NCBI RefSeq assembly: GCF_018130245.1
Contig: NZ_JAFCKP010000016.1
Location: 57,501-121,500, forward strand
Length of the DNA stretch: 64,000 nucleotides
From: Bradyrhizobium sp. SZCCT0231
Lineage (GTDB): Bacteria > Pseudomonadota > Alphaproteobacteria > Rhizobiales > Xanthobacteraceae
Direction of reading: 5' to 3'
Shown here: piece by piece, positions 23,371-31,912 of the stretch
Position numbering within the stretch: the first letter of the stretch is position 1
Layout: every line of letters starts with the position of its first letter
Position numbers and translations under genes: made by a program
Notes under the pieces: generated by a model
Databases searched by the model: none
Told to the model about the DNA's origin: nothing
What the model saw: only the letters and a program-made list of their open reading frames with translations

Positions 23371-24177
23371 ATGTCCCGTTCACAGCTTGTTGCTGAACAC
23401 TTGCCGTTGTTGCGCCGGTACGCGCGCGCCCTGACGGGCAGCCAGGCCTCCGGTGACGCCTATGTCGCAGCCATGTTGGAAGCCATGCTGGGAGATCCGT
23501 CGGTGCTCGACGAGAGCCATGGGCCACGGGCTGGCCTGTTTCGGCTGTTCACCCAGATCTGGAATTCGGTCTCCGTCAACGACGATTCCGAGGTGACGAC
23601 CCTGCCGATGCCGCCGGAGCGGCGGCTGTCGAACATCACGCCGCTGCCGCGTCAGGCCTTCTTGCTGCTTTCGCTCGAGGGCTTTTCGGAAGAGGAGGTC
23701 GCCTTCATTCTCGGCACCGATGTCGCGGAGACGCGGCGGTTTGCGGACGCTGCCGGACGCGAGATGGCGGCCGAGATCGCGACCGACGTGCTGATCATCG
23801 AGGACGAGACCTTCATCGCCATGGACCTCGAGAGCCTGGTGAAGAATCTCGGCCATAACGTCGTCGGCGTCGCGCGCACTCATGCCGATGCGGTGGCGCT
23901 GGCCAAGAACAGGCGGCCCGGCCTGATCCTCGCCGACATTCAGCTCGCCGACGGCTCGTCGGGACTGGACGCGGTCAACGAACTGCTGCGTACCTTCGAG
24001 GTGCCGGTGGTGTTCATCACCGCCTATCCGGAGCGCTTCCTCACCGGCGAGCGCCCCGAGCCGGCATTCCTGATCTCAAAGCCGTTCCAACCCGCGATGG
24101 TGTCGGCGGTGGCGAGCCAGGCGCTGTTCTTCCAGCGCAATTCGCGCAACCGCGCGCCGAAAGCGCCGGCGGCGTAA
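23371..24177 (+). CDS. phyR: Response regulator PhyR
   Basis: A 268-residue regulator of the general stress response. The N-terminal sigma-like domain (about residues 1-130; QLVAEHLPLLRRYARALTG and LPRQAFLLLSLEGFSEEEVAFIL) mimics EcfG and binds NepR. The C-terminal receiver domain (about 138-255; DVLIIEDETFIAMDLE) is phosphorylated on D189 in ILADIQLADG, with a conserved Thr in VFITAYPE and Lys in ISKPF. The start at 23371 matches the family (MSRSQLVAEHLP) and has GGAG upstream; a GTG two codons earlier is possible. It is divergent from nepR-ecfG, the canonical arrangement. Confidence 0.95.
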   Translation: MSRSQLVAEHLPLLRRYARALTGSQASGDAYVAAMLEAMLGDPSVLDESHGPRAGLFRLFTQIWNSVSVNDDSEVTTLPMPPERRLSNITPLPRQAFLLLSLEGFSEEEVAFILGTDVAETRRFADAAGREMAAEIATDVLIIEDETFIAMDLESLVKNLGHNVVGVARTHADAVALAKNRRPGLILADIQLADGSSGLDAVNELLRTFEVPVVFITAYPERFLTGERPEPAFLISKPFQPAMVSAVASQALFFQRNSRNRAPKAPAA

Positions 24178-24204
24178 GGAAAGCACCATTTCGCGAAACG
24201 ATTT

Positions 24205-24237
24205 AATCCGGCGTGCCGCAAGGCATGCCGGATTTTT
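24205..24237 (+). terminator. Rho-independent terminator of phyR
   Basis: A 13-bp stem (24205-24217 with 24222-24234, one G-T pair) with a GCAA loop and five T at 24233-24237. It lies 28 bp past the phyR stop. Confidence 0.85.
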
Positions 24238-24317
24238 CGTATCGGCCTTCCGCGCTTGACGCGCATCCACTTCGCCGCTCATACCTCATGCATCTATCCC
24301 AGTCGGAGATGTGCCTC

Positions 24318-24932
24318 ATGGACCAGCAACTCCTCGATCGTCTCGCCATTCGCGACCTCGTCGAGAACTGGGCGGTGTGGCGTGACGCCGGCGATTGGGA
24401 GCGCTTTGCCACGCTGTGGCATGACGAGGGCTGGATGTCCGCCACCTGGTTTCAGGGACCGGCGCGGGATTTCATGCACGTCAGCCAGGAGGGCTTCGCC
24501 AGGGGCGTGCGCATCCTGCACTTCCTCGGCGGCACCAGCATCGATCTCGCGGGTGCGCGGGCCATCGCCCAGACCAAGATGACGATCTCGCAGCGCGCCC
24601 TCGTGCACGACGTGCTCTGCGACGTCGTCTGCACCGGTCGCTTCTACGATTTCCTGGAGAAGCGGCATGACCAATCAGGTATTGGCAAATGGGGCATCGT
24701 CCGCCGCCAGCCGATCTATGAGAGGGACCGGATCGATCCGGTCGATCCCGCCGCGACACTCCGCCTCGACCAGAAGGCGCTGGCTGCGCTCCCCGAGGGC
24801 TACCGCCACCTCGCCTACATGCAGGAGCTGATCGGCTACGAGGTCAAGCGCGACATGCCCGGGCTGATCGGCGCCGAAGTGGAGAAGCTGTATGGCGAGG
24901 GACGGACATGGCTGGCAGGGAAGGTTTCCTGA
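24318..24932 (+). CDS. SnoaL-like / NTF2-fold protein
   Basis: A 204-residue protein whose first part (LLDRLAIRDLVENWAVWRDAGDWERFATLWHDEGWMS) is the opening of SnoaL-like and ring-hydroxylating dioxygenase small-subunit-like NTF2 folds. TKMTISQRALVHDVLCDVVCTGRFYDFLE completes the cone. Members are cyclases, isomerases or binding proteins; no oxygenase large subunit is nearby, so I cannot assign the reaction. The start at 24318 is chosen because GGAG lies 9 bases before it; an ATG at 24309 is the alternative. It is a single gene between phyR and the patatin cassette. Confidence 0.78.
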   Translation: MDQQLLDRLAIRDLVENWAVWRDAGDWERFATLWHDEGWMSATWFQGPARDFMHVSQEGFARGVRILHFLGGTSIDLAGARAIAQTKMTISQRALVHDVLCDVVCTGRFYDFLEKRHDQSGIGKWGIVRRQPIYERDRIDPVDPAATLRLDQKALAALPEGYRHLAYMQELIGYEVKRDMPGLIGAEVEKLYGEGRTWLAGKVS

Positions 24933-25225
24933 CGCCTCGCGCGATAGCAGGGCGCTGTTGCGTTGACCGCTACGGGCGTCCCTTCGCCGGCAAACTCACA
25001 AATCAGCCGCTTCGTGCAGGGATGCCGCGAAACGGAGTTGCACGATCCACTATACTTTAGGGTGTGTTTCGTGCAAGATGGTTGTCTTGAAGCGACCGAT
25101 TTTGAAGGTCGGATCGAATTTGATGCTGCGGCACATTCCGTAGCCGTTGCATATAAGAATTATTGCGAGCCATTGAATTGCTGCAGCCGGCATCGCCGGC
25201 AGCCTTTGCCGCCTGGGAGGGTCGA
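24933..25225. other. Upstream region of the patatin cassette
   Basis: This 293-bp gap holds no supported gene. It is visibly more AT-rich than the flanks around 25050-25180. It carries TATACT at 25051-25056 and TATAAG at 25152-25157 as possible -10 elements, but no well-spaced -35 was found. GGGAGG (25215-25220) is the ribosome site of the patatin gene. Confidence 0.4.
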
Positions 25226-25270
25226 ATGCCCAAGACTCGGATGCCCAAGCCTCGGATGCCCAAGACCAAG
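25226..25270 (+). repeat. Three tandem 15-bp repeats at the patatin start
   Basis: ATGCCCAAGACTCGG, ATGCCCAAGCCTCGG and ATGCCCAAGACCAAG follow each other in frame. Each supplies its own ATG, so changes in copy number keep the frame and a start codon. Confidence 0.8.
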
Positions 25271-26395
25271 CAACAACATCTGGACGCGACGAACGGACCA
25301 AAGCGGATACTGGCGCTCGATGGTGGTGGGATACGCGGCATTCTCACCCTCGAATATCTTGAAGTGATGGAGCGCGAGTTCAGGAGACGATTCGACGATC
25401 CGAAATTCCTGCTCTGCGACTATTTCGATCTCATCGGGGGGACATCGACCGGGTCGATCATTGCGGCCGGTCTGGCCTGTGGATTGACGGTGGAGCAGCT
25501 CAAGACGCTCTACACCGGGATCGGGACGGATGTTTTCCAGGCCGAGTTCTGGAGGCTCGGGCTGCTGGCGCCGAAGTTCAAATCCGAGCCGCTTCAAGTT
25601 GCGCTCGATGCGCAGCTCGGGGCAGATACAACGCTCGACAGCGAGCGCATCCGCACCGGCTTGATGATCATGACGAAGCGCCTCGACACGGGCAGTCCCT
25701 GGCCGCTGCACAACCATCCCGCCGCTCGATATGCCGCACAGGACGGCAAGTTGCATTTGACCAAGGCGGTCCGGGCGAGCACGGCAGCTCCGACCTATTT
25801 CGAGCCTCAGAAAATCGACATCTCCTCGCGTCAGGGAGACGTCGTCGCCGGCGCGTTCGTCGACGGCGGTGTGAGCCCCTTCAACGACCCGTCGTTGCAA
25901 CTGCTGATGCTGGCCGCGCTCGATGGCCATGGTTTTCGCTGGCCAACCGGCAGAGAAGAGTTGTTGCTGATCTCGGTCGGCACGGGCACGTTCAAGAAGA
26001 CTTTCACGACAGAAAAGATCACGGGCATGCCTGCGGCCGAGCAGGGCCTGCGATCGCTGCAATCCCTCATGGATGATTGCGGGCGCGTCAATCAGGCAAT
26101 GCTGCAATGGCTGACGAACTGCCTGACGCCATGGGCGATCGACAGCGCTGTGGGGGATATGAAGCTGGACAGCCAGAGCGGTCCGCAACTCGCCACCTAT
26201 GCACGCTATAACGTGCTCCTGGAACCCGCCTGGCTGAAGACCACGGTCAAGCGCGACCTGGCGCCGGAAGCTGTCGCGAAGATCGCGGCGATGGATGATC
26301 CCAACAATATCGCGGACCTTGCCGACATCGGGCGGCTTGCCGCGAAGGAGCAGGTCAAGCCGGAACACTTCCCGCCCCGCTTCGATGTGAGCTGA
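25226..26395 (+). CDS. Patatin-like phospholipase, probable effector
   Basis: A 389-residue patatin-like hydrolase. The oxyanion-hole loop is DGGGIRG (32-38), the nucleophile is S74 in GGTSTGS, and the catalytic Asp is D213 in VDGGVSPFNDP. Such enzymes cleave membrane phospholipids; in CBASS (CapV) and related systems they kill the infected cell by membrane damage. The start at 25226 follows GGGAGG by 5 bases. The N-terminus is built of three tandem 15-bp repeats, each beginning ATGCCCAAG (MPKTR, MPKPR, MPKTK). The next gene, 58 bp on, encodes a TIR/NDT-like, TPR and SLOG protein that is probably its sensor or activator. No CD-NTase gene is near. Confidence 0.88.
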   Translation: MPKTRMPKPRMPKTKQQHLDATNGPKRILALDGGGIRGILTLEYLEVMEREFRRRFDDPKFLLCDYFDLIGGTSTGSIIAAGLACGLTVEQLKTLYTGIGTDVFQAEFWRLGLLAPKFKSEPLQVALDAQLGADTTLDSERIRTGLMIMTKRLDTGSPWPLHNHPAARYAAQDGKLHLTKAVRASTAAPTYFEPQKIDISSRQGDVVAGAFVDGGVSPFNDPSLQLLMLAALDGHGFRWPTGREELLLISVGTGTFKKTFTTEKITGMPAAEQGLRSLQSLMDDCGRVNQAMLQWLTNCLTPWAIDSAVGDMKLDSQSGPQLATYARYNVLLEPAWLKTTVKRDLAPEAVAKIAAMDDPNNIADLADIGRLAAKEQVKPEHFPPRFDVS

Positions 26396-26453
26396 TCCGG
26401 CGGCGGCCGGTGCTCAGACGCAGGCTTCTGATCCAGACCTGAGGATCTCAGTC

Positions 26454-28535
26454 ATGGAAGTAACGCGCGCGTTCATCGTTCGTCCCTTCGGCACGCAGGG
26501 CGGCATCGATTTCGATCGGGTGGAAAGGGATCTTATCGGACCTGCGCTCACGCTGGCCGGGATTGAAGGCCGCACCACGCTCGAGATCACGCGGCAGGGC
26601 AATATTCGGGAGGATATGTTCCGGCTGCTGGTGCTCTCCGATCTGGTGATCGCCGACGTCTCCATCCACAACGCCAACGTATTCTACGAGCTTGGTATCC
26701 GGCACGGTTTGCGCGATCGGCACACCCTGCTGATGCGCGCCAAGGATACGAAGGACAAGTATCCCTTCGATCTTCAGACCGATCGATATGGTCAATACGA
26801 TCCGGCGGATCCTGCCGCCGCGCTCCCCGGCTTTCTCGAGTCGCTCAAGGCGACGCTTGCGGACACCAACAAGGACAGCCCGGTCTTCAAGTTGCTCCCG
26901 CGCCTGACGCCGCACGACCGGGCGGCGCTCATGGTCGTGCCGTTCGATTTCCAGGAAGAGGTCGAGATCGCGCAAAAGGCGGGTCGCGCCGGCGACCTGC
27001 GGCTGCTCGCTCAGGAGGTCCGCGGCTTCGAATGGGGGAGCGCGGGGTTGCGGATTGTCGGCGACGCGCAATTTCGTATCAAGGCCTTCGCCGGAGCCAA
27101 GGAGACGTTCGAACTGCTTCGGGGCCTGGACAGCAACGATTTTCAGGCCAATTACCGCCTGGGCACGATCTATCAGAAGCTGGCGGCCAGGGCCCTCGGT
27201 CCCGATTCGAAGCTCGACTGCATCACGCGCTCGGAGCTGGCGATCAATCGGGTGCTCGCCCGCACGATGCCGCCGAACGATCGCGATGAGACGCCCAGGG
27301 AATCGGCGGAGCGGCGGTTTTACCGCGCCGAAGGACATTCACTGCTGGGAAGCAACGCCAAGACGCGATGGATCGACGATTGGCAGGCCGCAGCATCCGC
27401 CGACGCGCAACGCGAGGCCGCCCTCCGCTCGCCACATCTTGCCTCCGCCATCCAGCATTATCTCGATGGCTTCGCCGAAGATCTCGACAGTTTCTATGCC
27501 GGGATCAATGCGCTCGCGATGCTGACGATCCAGATCAGTCTCGCCAGGGCGCTTCCCGACGTCTGGGCTGAAGCTTTCGATGACGGGGACGCGGCGATCA
27601 CTGATCTCAAGACCAGCGAACGCCGCGCCGGTCGTCTCGCTGCGGCGTTGCACCTGGCCGTCGGCAACGATGACAAGGTGGTGCGGAAGGGCGAGAAATT
27701 CGACGTCTGGAAGGAAATCAGCCGTGCGGACCTGTCGTTCCTCACGGCCGAGAAGCCGGCGCAAGCCGGGACCGCCTATCGAAGGGGCGTGGCAAATGCG
27801 GGCCCGTTCGAAATCGACGCGGTGCGGCGCAATCTCCTGCTGTTTCGCGCGCTCGGGGTGCTGTCGGCAAATGTCGAAGCCGTCCTGAAGGAGATGAACC
27901 AGGCTGCGCCGGATAAACCCGCGGCCCTGCCCGTCAGGGTCATTCTTTTCACGGGCCACATGCTGGACACGTCCCGCCGGGACAAGAACGACCCGCGTTT
28001 TCCCAACACCCCCGAGGCCGTGGCCGCGGCGCGCAAGATGATCGAAAAGGCGGTCAAGGACGAGATGAAAGAGAATGGCGGCGTCGCGTTCGGCATCGCA
28101 GGCGGGGCTTGCGGCGGCGATATCCTGTTCCACGAGGTCTGCCACGAGCTCGGCATCCCGACACAGCTCTTGCTGGCCTTGCCGGAGGCCGAGTTCCAGG
28201 CTGAATCGGTCAATCACGGAGGCGTCGATTGGGTGATGCGATACCAGCAACTCTGCCAACGCGTGACGCCTCGCGTGCTTGCCGAATCCAAGGATTTGCC
28301 GCGCTGGCTCTCCGGCAGGAAGGGTTACGATATCTGGCAACGGAATAATCTCTGGATGATGTTCAACGCCCTCGCCACGCAAGCGCGTTACCTGACGCTG
28401 GTCGCGCTCTACAATCGCGAGAAGGACCCCGGCGGCCCCGGGGGCACGGCGCATCTCGTGACCGTCGCTGCGGATTGGGGATTCAAGACGGTCGAGCTCG
28501 ACGCGCGGCAATTGCTGAAGGCCGGCGGGTCGTGA
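26454..28535 (+). CDS. Multidomain NDT/TIR-like, TPR-like and SLOG-like protein
   Basis: A 693-residue cytosolic protein. Residues about 1-160 form a nucleoside-deoxyribosyltransferase/TIR-like fold with RAFIVRPFGTQGG, then SDLVIADVSIHNANVFYELG. Residues about 165-440 are helical and TPR-like (FELLRGLDSNDFQANYRLGT), resembling the TRAFs-binding/DUF4071 or TPR-S region found with such N-termini in bacterial conflict proteins and in ASK1 kinases. Residues about 494-690 look like a SLOG nucleotide-ligand domain (VRVILFTGHML, then GIAGGACGGDILFHEVCHEL). It follows the patatin gene by 58 bp in what looks like a two-gene operon. A role as sensor, nucleotide-handling enzyme or activator of the phospholipase is inferred. 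TGAGGAT precedes the ATG. Confidence 0.75.
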   Translation: MEVTRAFIVRPFGTQGGIDFDRVERDLIGPALTLAGIEGRTTLEITRQGNIREDMFRLLVLSDLVIADVSIHNANVFYELGIRHGLRDRHTLLMRAKDTKDKYPFDLQTDRYGQYDPADPAAALPGFLESLKATLADTNKDSPVFKLLPRLTPHDRAALMVVPFDFQEEVEIAQKAGRAGDLRLLAQEVRGFEWGSAGLRIVGDAQFRIKAFAGAKETFELLRGLDSNDFQANYRLGTIYQKLAARALGPDSKLDCITRSELAINRVLARTMPPNDRDETPRESAERRFYRAEGHSLLGSNAKTRWIDDWQAAASADAQREAALRSPHLASAIQHYLDGFAEDLDSFYAGINALAMLTIQISLARALPDVWAEAFDDGDAAITDLKTSERRAGRLAAALHLAVGNDDKVVRKGEKFDVWKEISRADLSFLTAEKPAQAGTAYRRGVANAGPFEIDAVRRNLLLFRALGVLSANVEAVLKEMNQAAPDKPAALPVRVILFTGHMLDTSRRDKNDPRFPNTPEAVAAARKMIEKAVKDEMKENGGVAFGIAGGACGGDILFHEVCHELGIPTQLLLALPEAEFQAESVNHGGVDWVMRYQQLCQRVTPRVLAESKDLPRWLSGRKGYDIWQRNNLWMMFNALATQARYLTLVALYNREKDPGGPGGTAHLVTVAADWGFKTVELDARQLLKAGGS

Positions 28536-28573
28536 GTCGAAGCCGGGTGGCGGCAATGGGTGCAAAAAAGTAA

Positions 28574-28602
28574 GGCGCGACTGGCATCACCACAGTCGCG
28601 CC
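28574..28602. terminator. Hairpin after the patatin cassette
   Basis: GGCGCGACTG (28574-28583) and CAGTCGCGCC (28593-28602) form a perfect 10-bp stem. The T-rich tail (TTACTTTTTTG) is on the minus strand, so strict rho-independent termination would act on leftward transcripts. A second stem (ACGACTC/GAGTCGT) stands near 28652-28674. Confidence 0.5.
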
Positions 28603-28806
28603 CTACGTCGCCGGCTTATGGGGCAGGGGGGAATAGCCGGCTGTTGAGACGACTCCCGACTGGCAGAGTCGTTCCACGGCTTGCGAAATATTTTGCCGAC
28701 CCTGCGGCATTTTTCGCACACGGTTAAGTGATCGTAGCGGTCGAGAACCCCCGATCCTTCGGCGGCGTTGTTCCCGCGATCGCCATGGGGCGAGGGATCG
28801 ACAGCC

Positions 28807-29214
28807 ATGTCACAGATTCAAAAGGTATTTTTGTGCGCCGTCGCGATCGTCGCCACGCTCGGCGCTGTGCAATTAGCCTCCGGCCACGATCTGGCTGACC
28901 GCTGGCAAGCGGTCGCCGACAAGGCTGACAAGCCGAGCCACGACGTCAATCGCGCCGCGAAGGCGGACCGGCTCGCGGAGATCAAGCCGGCAGCAGTTCC
29001 TACCCGCACGGTGTCGATGCGGCTGAACGACCTCGCCGATACGTCGGTGCTGCTGCGGGTCCCCGCGGTGATCGAGGCCGGCAACGCCAAGCCGCCAGTG
29101 CTGCTCCAGAACCAGAAGAAGCCTCGCACCAAGCCGACGATCGCCTGTGAGCCGATGGTCAGCTCCCTGACCGAGGTCGCCAGGCTGCTCCAGCCCGGCC
29201 GCTGCGTGACCTGA
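28807..29214 (+). CDS. Small secreted protein of unknown function
   Basis: A 135-residue protein with a Sec signal peptide (MSQIQKVFLCAVAIVATLGA, cleavage probably near ASG-HD). The mature part is basic and Pro/Lys-rich, with two Cys near the C-terminus (TIACEPMVSSLTEVARLLQP, then RCVT) that could form a disulfide. No known domain was recognised. The start at 28807 gives a good signal peptide; a longer frame from 28768 would spoil it. It is a single gene between the patatin cassette and htpG. Confidence 0.7.
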   Translation: MSQIQKVFLCAVAIVATLGAVQLASGHDLADRWQAVADKADKPSHDVNRAAKADRLAEIKPAAVPTRTVSMRLNDLADTSVLLRVPAVIEAGNAKPPVLLQNQKKPRTKPTIACEPMVSSLTEVARLLQPGRCVT

Positions 29215-29262
29215 TCCGGGCCTGTTGTGAGGCGGCCCCGCCGGGCGGATGCTTCACATCCT

Positions 29263-29290
29263 CTTGATCCGCCGTCGCCTCGCGCTATAT
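29263..29290 (+). promoter_or_regulatory. RpoH-type heat-shock promoter of htpG
   Basis: CTTGAT at 29263-29268, a 16-bp spacer, and CTATAT at 29285-29290. This resembles alphaproteobacterial sigma-32 promoters (CTTG and CNTATNT elements). It lies 36 bp before the htpG start. Confidence 0.55.
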
Positions 29291-29326
29291 CCGGGTTCCT
29301 CCGTTTTGTTTTGACCGGGTAAGCGC

Positions 29327-31204
29327 ATGACGACGTCAGATACGGCTGTGCATACGCAGCCTTTCCAGGCCGAAGTTTCCGAACTGCTGCACCTGATGGT
29401 GCACTCCGTTTATTCGGAAACCGACATCTTCCTCCGCGAACTCATCTCCAATGCCTCCGATGCCTGCGACAAGCTGCGCTACGAGGCCATCGCAAGTCCG
29501 GCTCTGCTGGGCGAGGGCGACGCGCTCAGGATCCGCATCGTCCCGAACAAGACGGCCAAAACGCTCACCATCGCCGACAACGGCATCGGCATGGAGCGGC
29601 AGGAGCTGATCGACCACCTCGGCACCATCGCCCGTTCCGGCACCAAGGCGTTCGTGTCCAAGCTGAAAGAGGCCAAGGACGGGCTCGGCCTGATCGGCCA
29701 GTTCGGCGTCGGCTTCTATTCCGCCTTCATGGTCGCCGAGAAGATCGTCGTGATCAGCCGCCGCGCCGGCGAGAGCGACGTCTGGACCTGGACGTCCTCC
29801 GGCGGCTCCGGCTTCGAAATCGCCCGTGCCAGCGACGAGGAGGCGGCGCGCGTGACGCGCGGTACCGAGATCGTGCTGCACCTGAAGGACGACGCCAAGA
29901 AATACCTCGAGACCTACGAGATCGAGCGCATCGTCACGGCCTATTCCGACAACATACTGTTTCCGATCGAGCTGGTGCCCGAAGAGGGCGAGCCGCGCCA
30001 GATCAATTCGGCGAGCGCGCTGTGGCAGCGCTCCAAATCCGAGCTGACGGCAGACGACTACAAGAAAGCCTATCAGCAGATAGCCTCCGCCTTCGACGAT
30101 CCCGCGATGACGCTGCACTACCGCGCGGAAGGGCGCTACTCCTACGCCGTGCTGCTGTTTGCGCCCTCGACCAAGCCGTTCGACCTGTTCGAGCCGAACC
30201 GCAAGGGGCGGGTGAAGCTCTACGTCCGGCGCGTCTTCATCACCGATGATGCCGATCTGTTGCCGGGGTACTTGCGTTTCATCCGCGGCGTCGTCGACAG
30301 CGAGGATCTCCCGCTCAACATTTCGCGCGAGATGCTCCAGAACAATCCGCAGCTCGCGCAGATCCGCAAAGCCGTGGCGACCCGGGGCGTATCCGAGCTC
30401 GAAAGCCTTGCCGACAAGGACCCGGAGAATTTTGCCAAGATCTGGGACGCCTTCGGCGCGGTGCTGAAGGAAGGCATCTACGAGGATTTCGAGCGGCGCG
30501 AAAAGCTGCTCGCGCTGTCGCGCTTCACCACCACGTCGGGCGACAAGCGGTCGCTGAAGCAGGTCATCGCCGATTTCAAGCCGAACCAGACCGAGATCTA
30601 TTATCTCGTCGGCGACAGCATCGAGCGGCTGAAGTCCAATCCGCGGCTGGAAGCTGCGACCGCGCGCGGCATCGAGGTGCTGCTGCTGTCCGATCCTGTC
30701 GATGCCTTCTGGACCTCGATGCCGTCGGAGTTCGAAGGCAAGCCGCTGAAGTCGCTGAGCCAGGGCGATCTCAATCTCGACCTGATTCCGCGCCTCGACG
30801 AGGCGGACGAGGCGAAGAAGGACGAGCCGGCCGCGGATGAAGCGGCCACCATCGCCGTGATCAAGGCCGCGCTCGGGGAGCGCGTCAGCGACGTCAAGGC
30901 CTCGACGCGCCTCACCAGCTCGGCCTCCTGCCTCGTCGCCGACAGCCAGGGCCCCAGCCGCGAGCTCGAGCGCATCTTGGCGCAGCAGAACCGCGGCATG
31001 AAGACCAAGCCGATCCTCGAGATCAACCTGCGCCATCCGCTGGTCACCGCAGTCACCAAGGCGCAAGCTGGCTCGAAGGTCGTCGACGATCTCAGCCTGC
31101 TCCTGCTCGAACAGGCGCAGATCCTGGACGGCGAATTGCCGGAAGACCCGGCGGCGTTCGCGGCAAGGCTGAACCGGCTCGTGTTGCAGGGGCTGGGCGC
31201 GTAG
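29327..31204 (+). CDS. htpG: Molecular chaperone HtpG (Hsp90)
   Basis: A 625-residue Hsp90 homolog, the usual bacterial length. The N-terminal GHKL ATPase domain has [23 protein letters not shown] and [14 protein letters not shown]. The middle domain carries [11 protein letters not shown] and [11 protein letters not shown] with the catalytic Arg region. The C-terminal dimerisation domain ends near residue 620. It folds and remodels client proteins in the cytoplasm with ATP. A heat-shock (RpoH-type) promoter motif lies just upstream. The gene is complete and stands alone. Confidence 0.97.
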   Translation: MTTSDTAVHTQPFQAEVSELLHLMVHSVYSETDIFLRELISNASDACDKLRYEAIASPALLGEGDALRIRIVPNKTAKTLTIADNGIGMERQELIDHLGTIARSGTKAFVSKLKEAKDGLGLIGQFGVGFYSAFMVAEKIVVISRRAGESDVWTWTSSGGSGFEIARASDEEAARVTRGTEIVLHLKDDAKKYLETYEIERIVTAYSDNILFPIELVPEEGEPRQINSASALWQRSKSELTADDYKKAYQQIASAFDDPAMTLHYRAEGRYSYAVLLFAPSTKPFDLFEPNRKGRVKLYVRRVFITDDADLLPGYLRFIRGVVDSEDLPLNISREMLQNNPQLAQIRKAVATRGVSELESLADKDPENFAKIWDAFGAVLKEGIYEDFERREKLLALSRFTTTSGDKRSLKQVIADFKPNQTEIYYLVGDSIERLKSNPRLEAATARGIEVLLLSDPVDAFWTSMPSEFEGKPLKSLSQGDLNLDLIPRLDEADEAKKDEPAADEAATIAVIKAALGERVSDVKASTRLTSSASCLVADSQGPSRELERILAQQNRGMKTKPILEINLRHPLVTAVTKAQAGSKVVDDLSLLLLEQAQILDGELPEDPAAFAARLNRLVLQGLGA

Positions 31205-31247
31205 CGCCGCAGCCCCACCGTACTCACCTTGCCGTCATCTATCTCCA

Positions 31248-31273
31248 GGAACAGTCGCGTCCGCCGTGGTGTT
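31248..31273 (+). promoter_or_regulatory. Weak EcfG-type promoter before DUF3551 gene
   Basis: GGAAC at 31248-31252, a 17-bp spacer, then TGTT at 31270-31273 (one base off CGTT). It is 60 bp before the first DUF3551 start. Confidence 0.4.
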
Positions 31274-31284
31274 ATGCCATATGA

Positions 31285-31313
31285 AGCCGCCGGCCTCCGA
31301 TCCGCCGGCGGCT
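31285..31313. terminator. Hairpin between htpG and the DUF3551 gene
   Basis: AGCCGCCGGC (31285-31294) and GCCGGCGGCT (31304-31313) form a perfect 10-bp stem with a 9-base loop. No T-run follows. It lies about 80 bp after htpG and may end that transcript or structure the leader of the next gene. Confidence 0.4.
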
Positions 31314-31333
31314 ACTGACTTGAGGATTTCTCC

Positions 31334-31612
31334 ATGCGTTTGCTGACTTTGACCCTCACGGCGGTTGCCGCGCTGTTCGTCGCGGCCGATGCCAGCGCGC
31401 AGACCTACGATCCCCGCTATCCCGTGTGCATGCACGTCTATACGCCCGGTGGCTTCGCCGGTGGCGGCGGTGACTATTACGACTGCTCCTTCACGTCGCT
31501 GCCGCAGTGCCGCGCCACGGCGTCGGGCCGCGCGGCGAGCTGCGACCTCAATCCCTATTACGCCTTCGACGAACGCCCGCCGCCGCGCCGGCGCCACAAG
31601 AAACAACACTAG
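31334..31612 (+). CDS. DUF3551 family secreted protein (copy 1)
   Basis: A 92-residue exported protein. The signal peptide is MRLLTLTLTAVAALFVAADA with cleavage near ASA-QT. The mature part has the DUF3551 pattern: YDPRYPVCMHVY, then YYDCSFTSLPQCRATASGRA and CDLNPYY, with four Cys probably forming two disulfides. The C-terminal tail is Arg/Lys-rich. The function of this Bradyrhizobiaceae family is unknown. GAGGA precedes the start. A paralog follows 9 bp downstream. Confidence 0.88.
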   Translation: MRLLTLTLTAVAALFVAADASAQTYDPRYPVCMHVYTPGGFAGGGGDYYDCSFTSLPQCRATASGRAASCDLNPYYAFDERPPPRRRHKKQH

Positions 31613-31621
31613 CGGTCCGCA

Positions 31622-31912
31622 ATGCCGTTTTCGCGGATATTCACGTTGCATCGTCCGCTCGGCCTGACCATCGCCGTCGGTGCCTTGCTCGCCGCCGCGC
31701 CGTCGCATGGGCAGACCTTCGATCCCCGCTATCCCGTCTGCATGCACGTCTATTCCGGCGCGAATGGCGGTGGCGGGGACTGGTATGACTGCTCCTTCAC
31801 CTCTCTTGCGCAGTGCCGCGCCACCGCTTCGGGGCGTGCCGCGACCTGTGACCTCAATCCGTATTATACGGTCAACGCGCCGCCGCGCCTGCGTTACAGG
31901 CGAAGCGGTTAG
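31622..31912 (+). CDS. DUF3551 family secreted protein (copy 2)
   Basis: A 96-residue paralog of the preceding protein. It has a hydrophobic signal segment (TIAVGALLAAAPSHG-QT) and the same four-Cys pattern (YDP/FDPRYPVCMHVY, WYDCSFTSLAQCRATASGRA, CDLNPYY). The signal-peptide parts of the two copies differ much more than the mature parts, so the mature domain is under selection. The start at 31622 gives a long n-region (MPFSRIFTLHRPLG). The two genes are probably cotranscribed. Confidence 0.85.
   Translation: MPFSRIFTLHRPLGLTIAVGALLAAAPSHGQTFDPRYPVCMHVYSGANGGGGDWYDCSFTSLAQCRATASGRAATCDLNPYYTVNAPPRLRYRRSG

Noticed and set aside
25226-25270. CRISPR-like tandem repeats
   Set aside because: The repeats are directly adjacent 15-bp coding units without spacers.
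24963-25367. Frame of 134 codons upstream of and into the patatin gene
   Set aside because: No ribosome site, low-complexity translation, and it overlaps the well-supported patatin start in another frame.
25226-28535. Classical CBASS operon
   Set aside because: There is a patatin but no CD-NTase, and the second protein has SLOG and NDT/TIR-like parts instead; it is reported as a separate candidate system.
28587-28808. Minus-strand frame of 73 codons between the cassette and the next secreted protein
   Set aside because: It contains two inverted repeats and has no ribosome site; its composition looks non-coding.
29336-31066. Minus-strand open frame opposite htpG
   Set aside because: Shadow of a highly conserved Hsp90 gene, with no domain sense.
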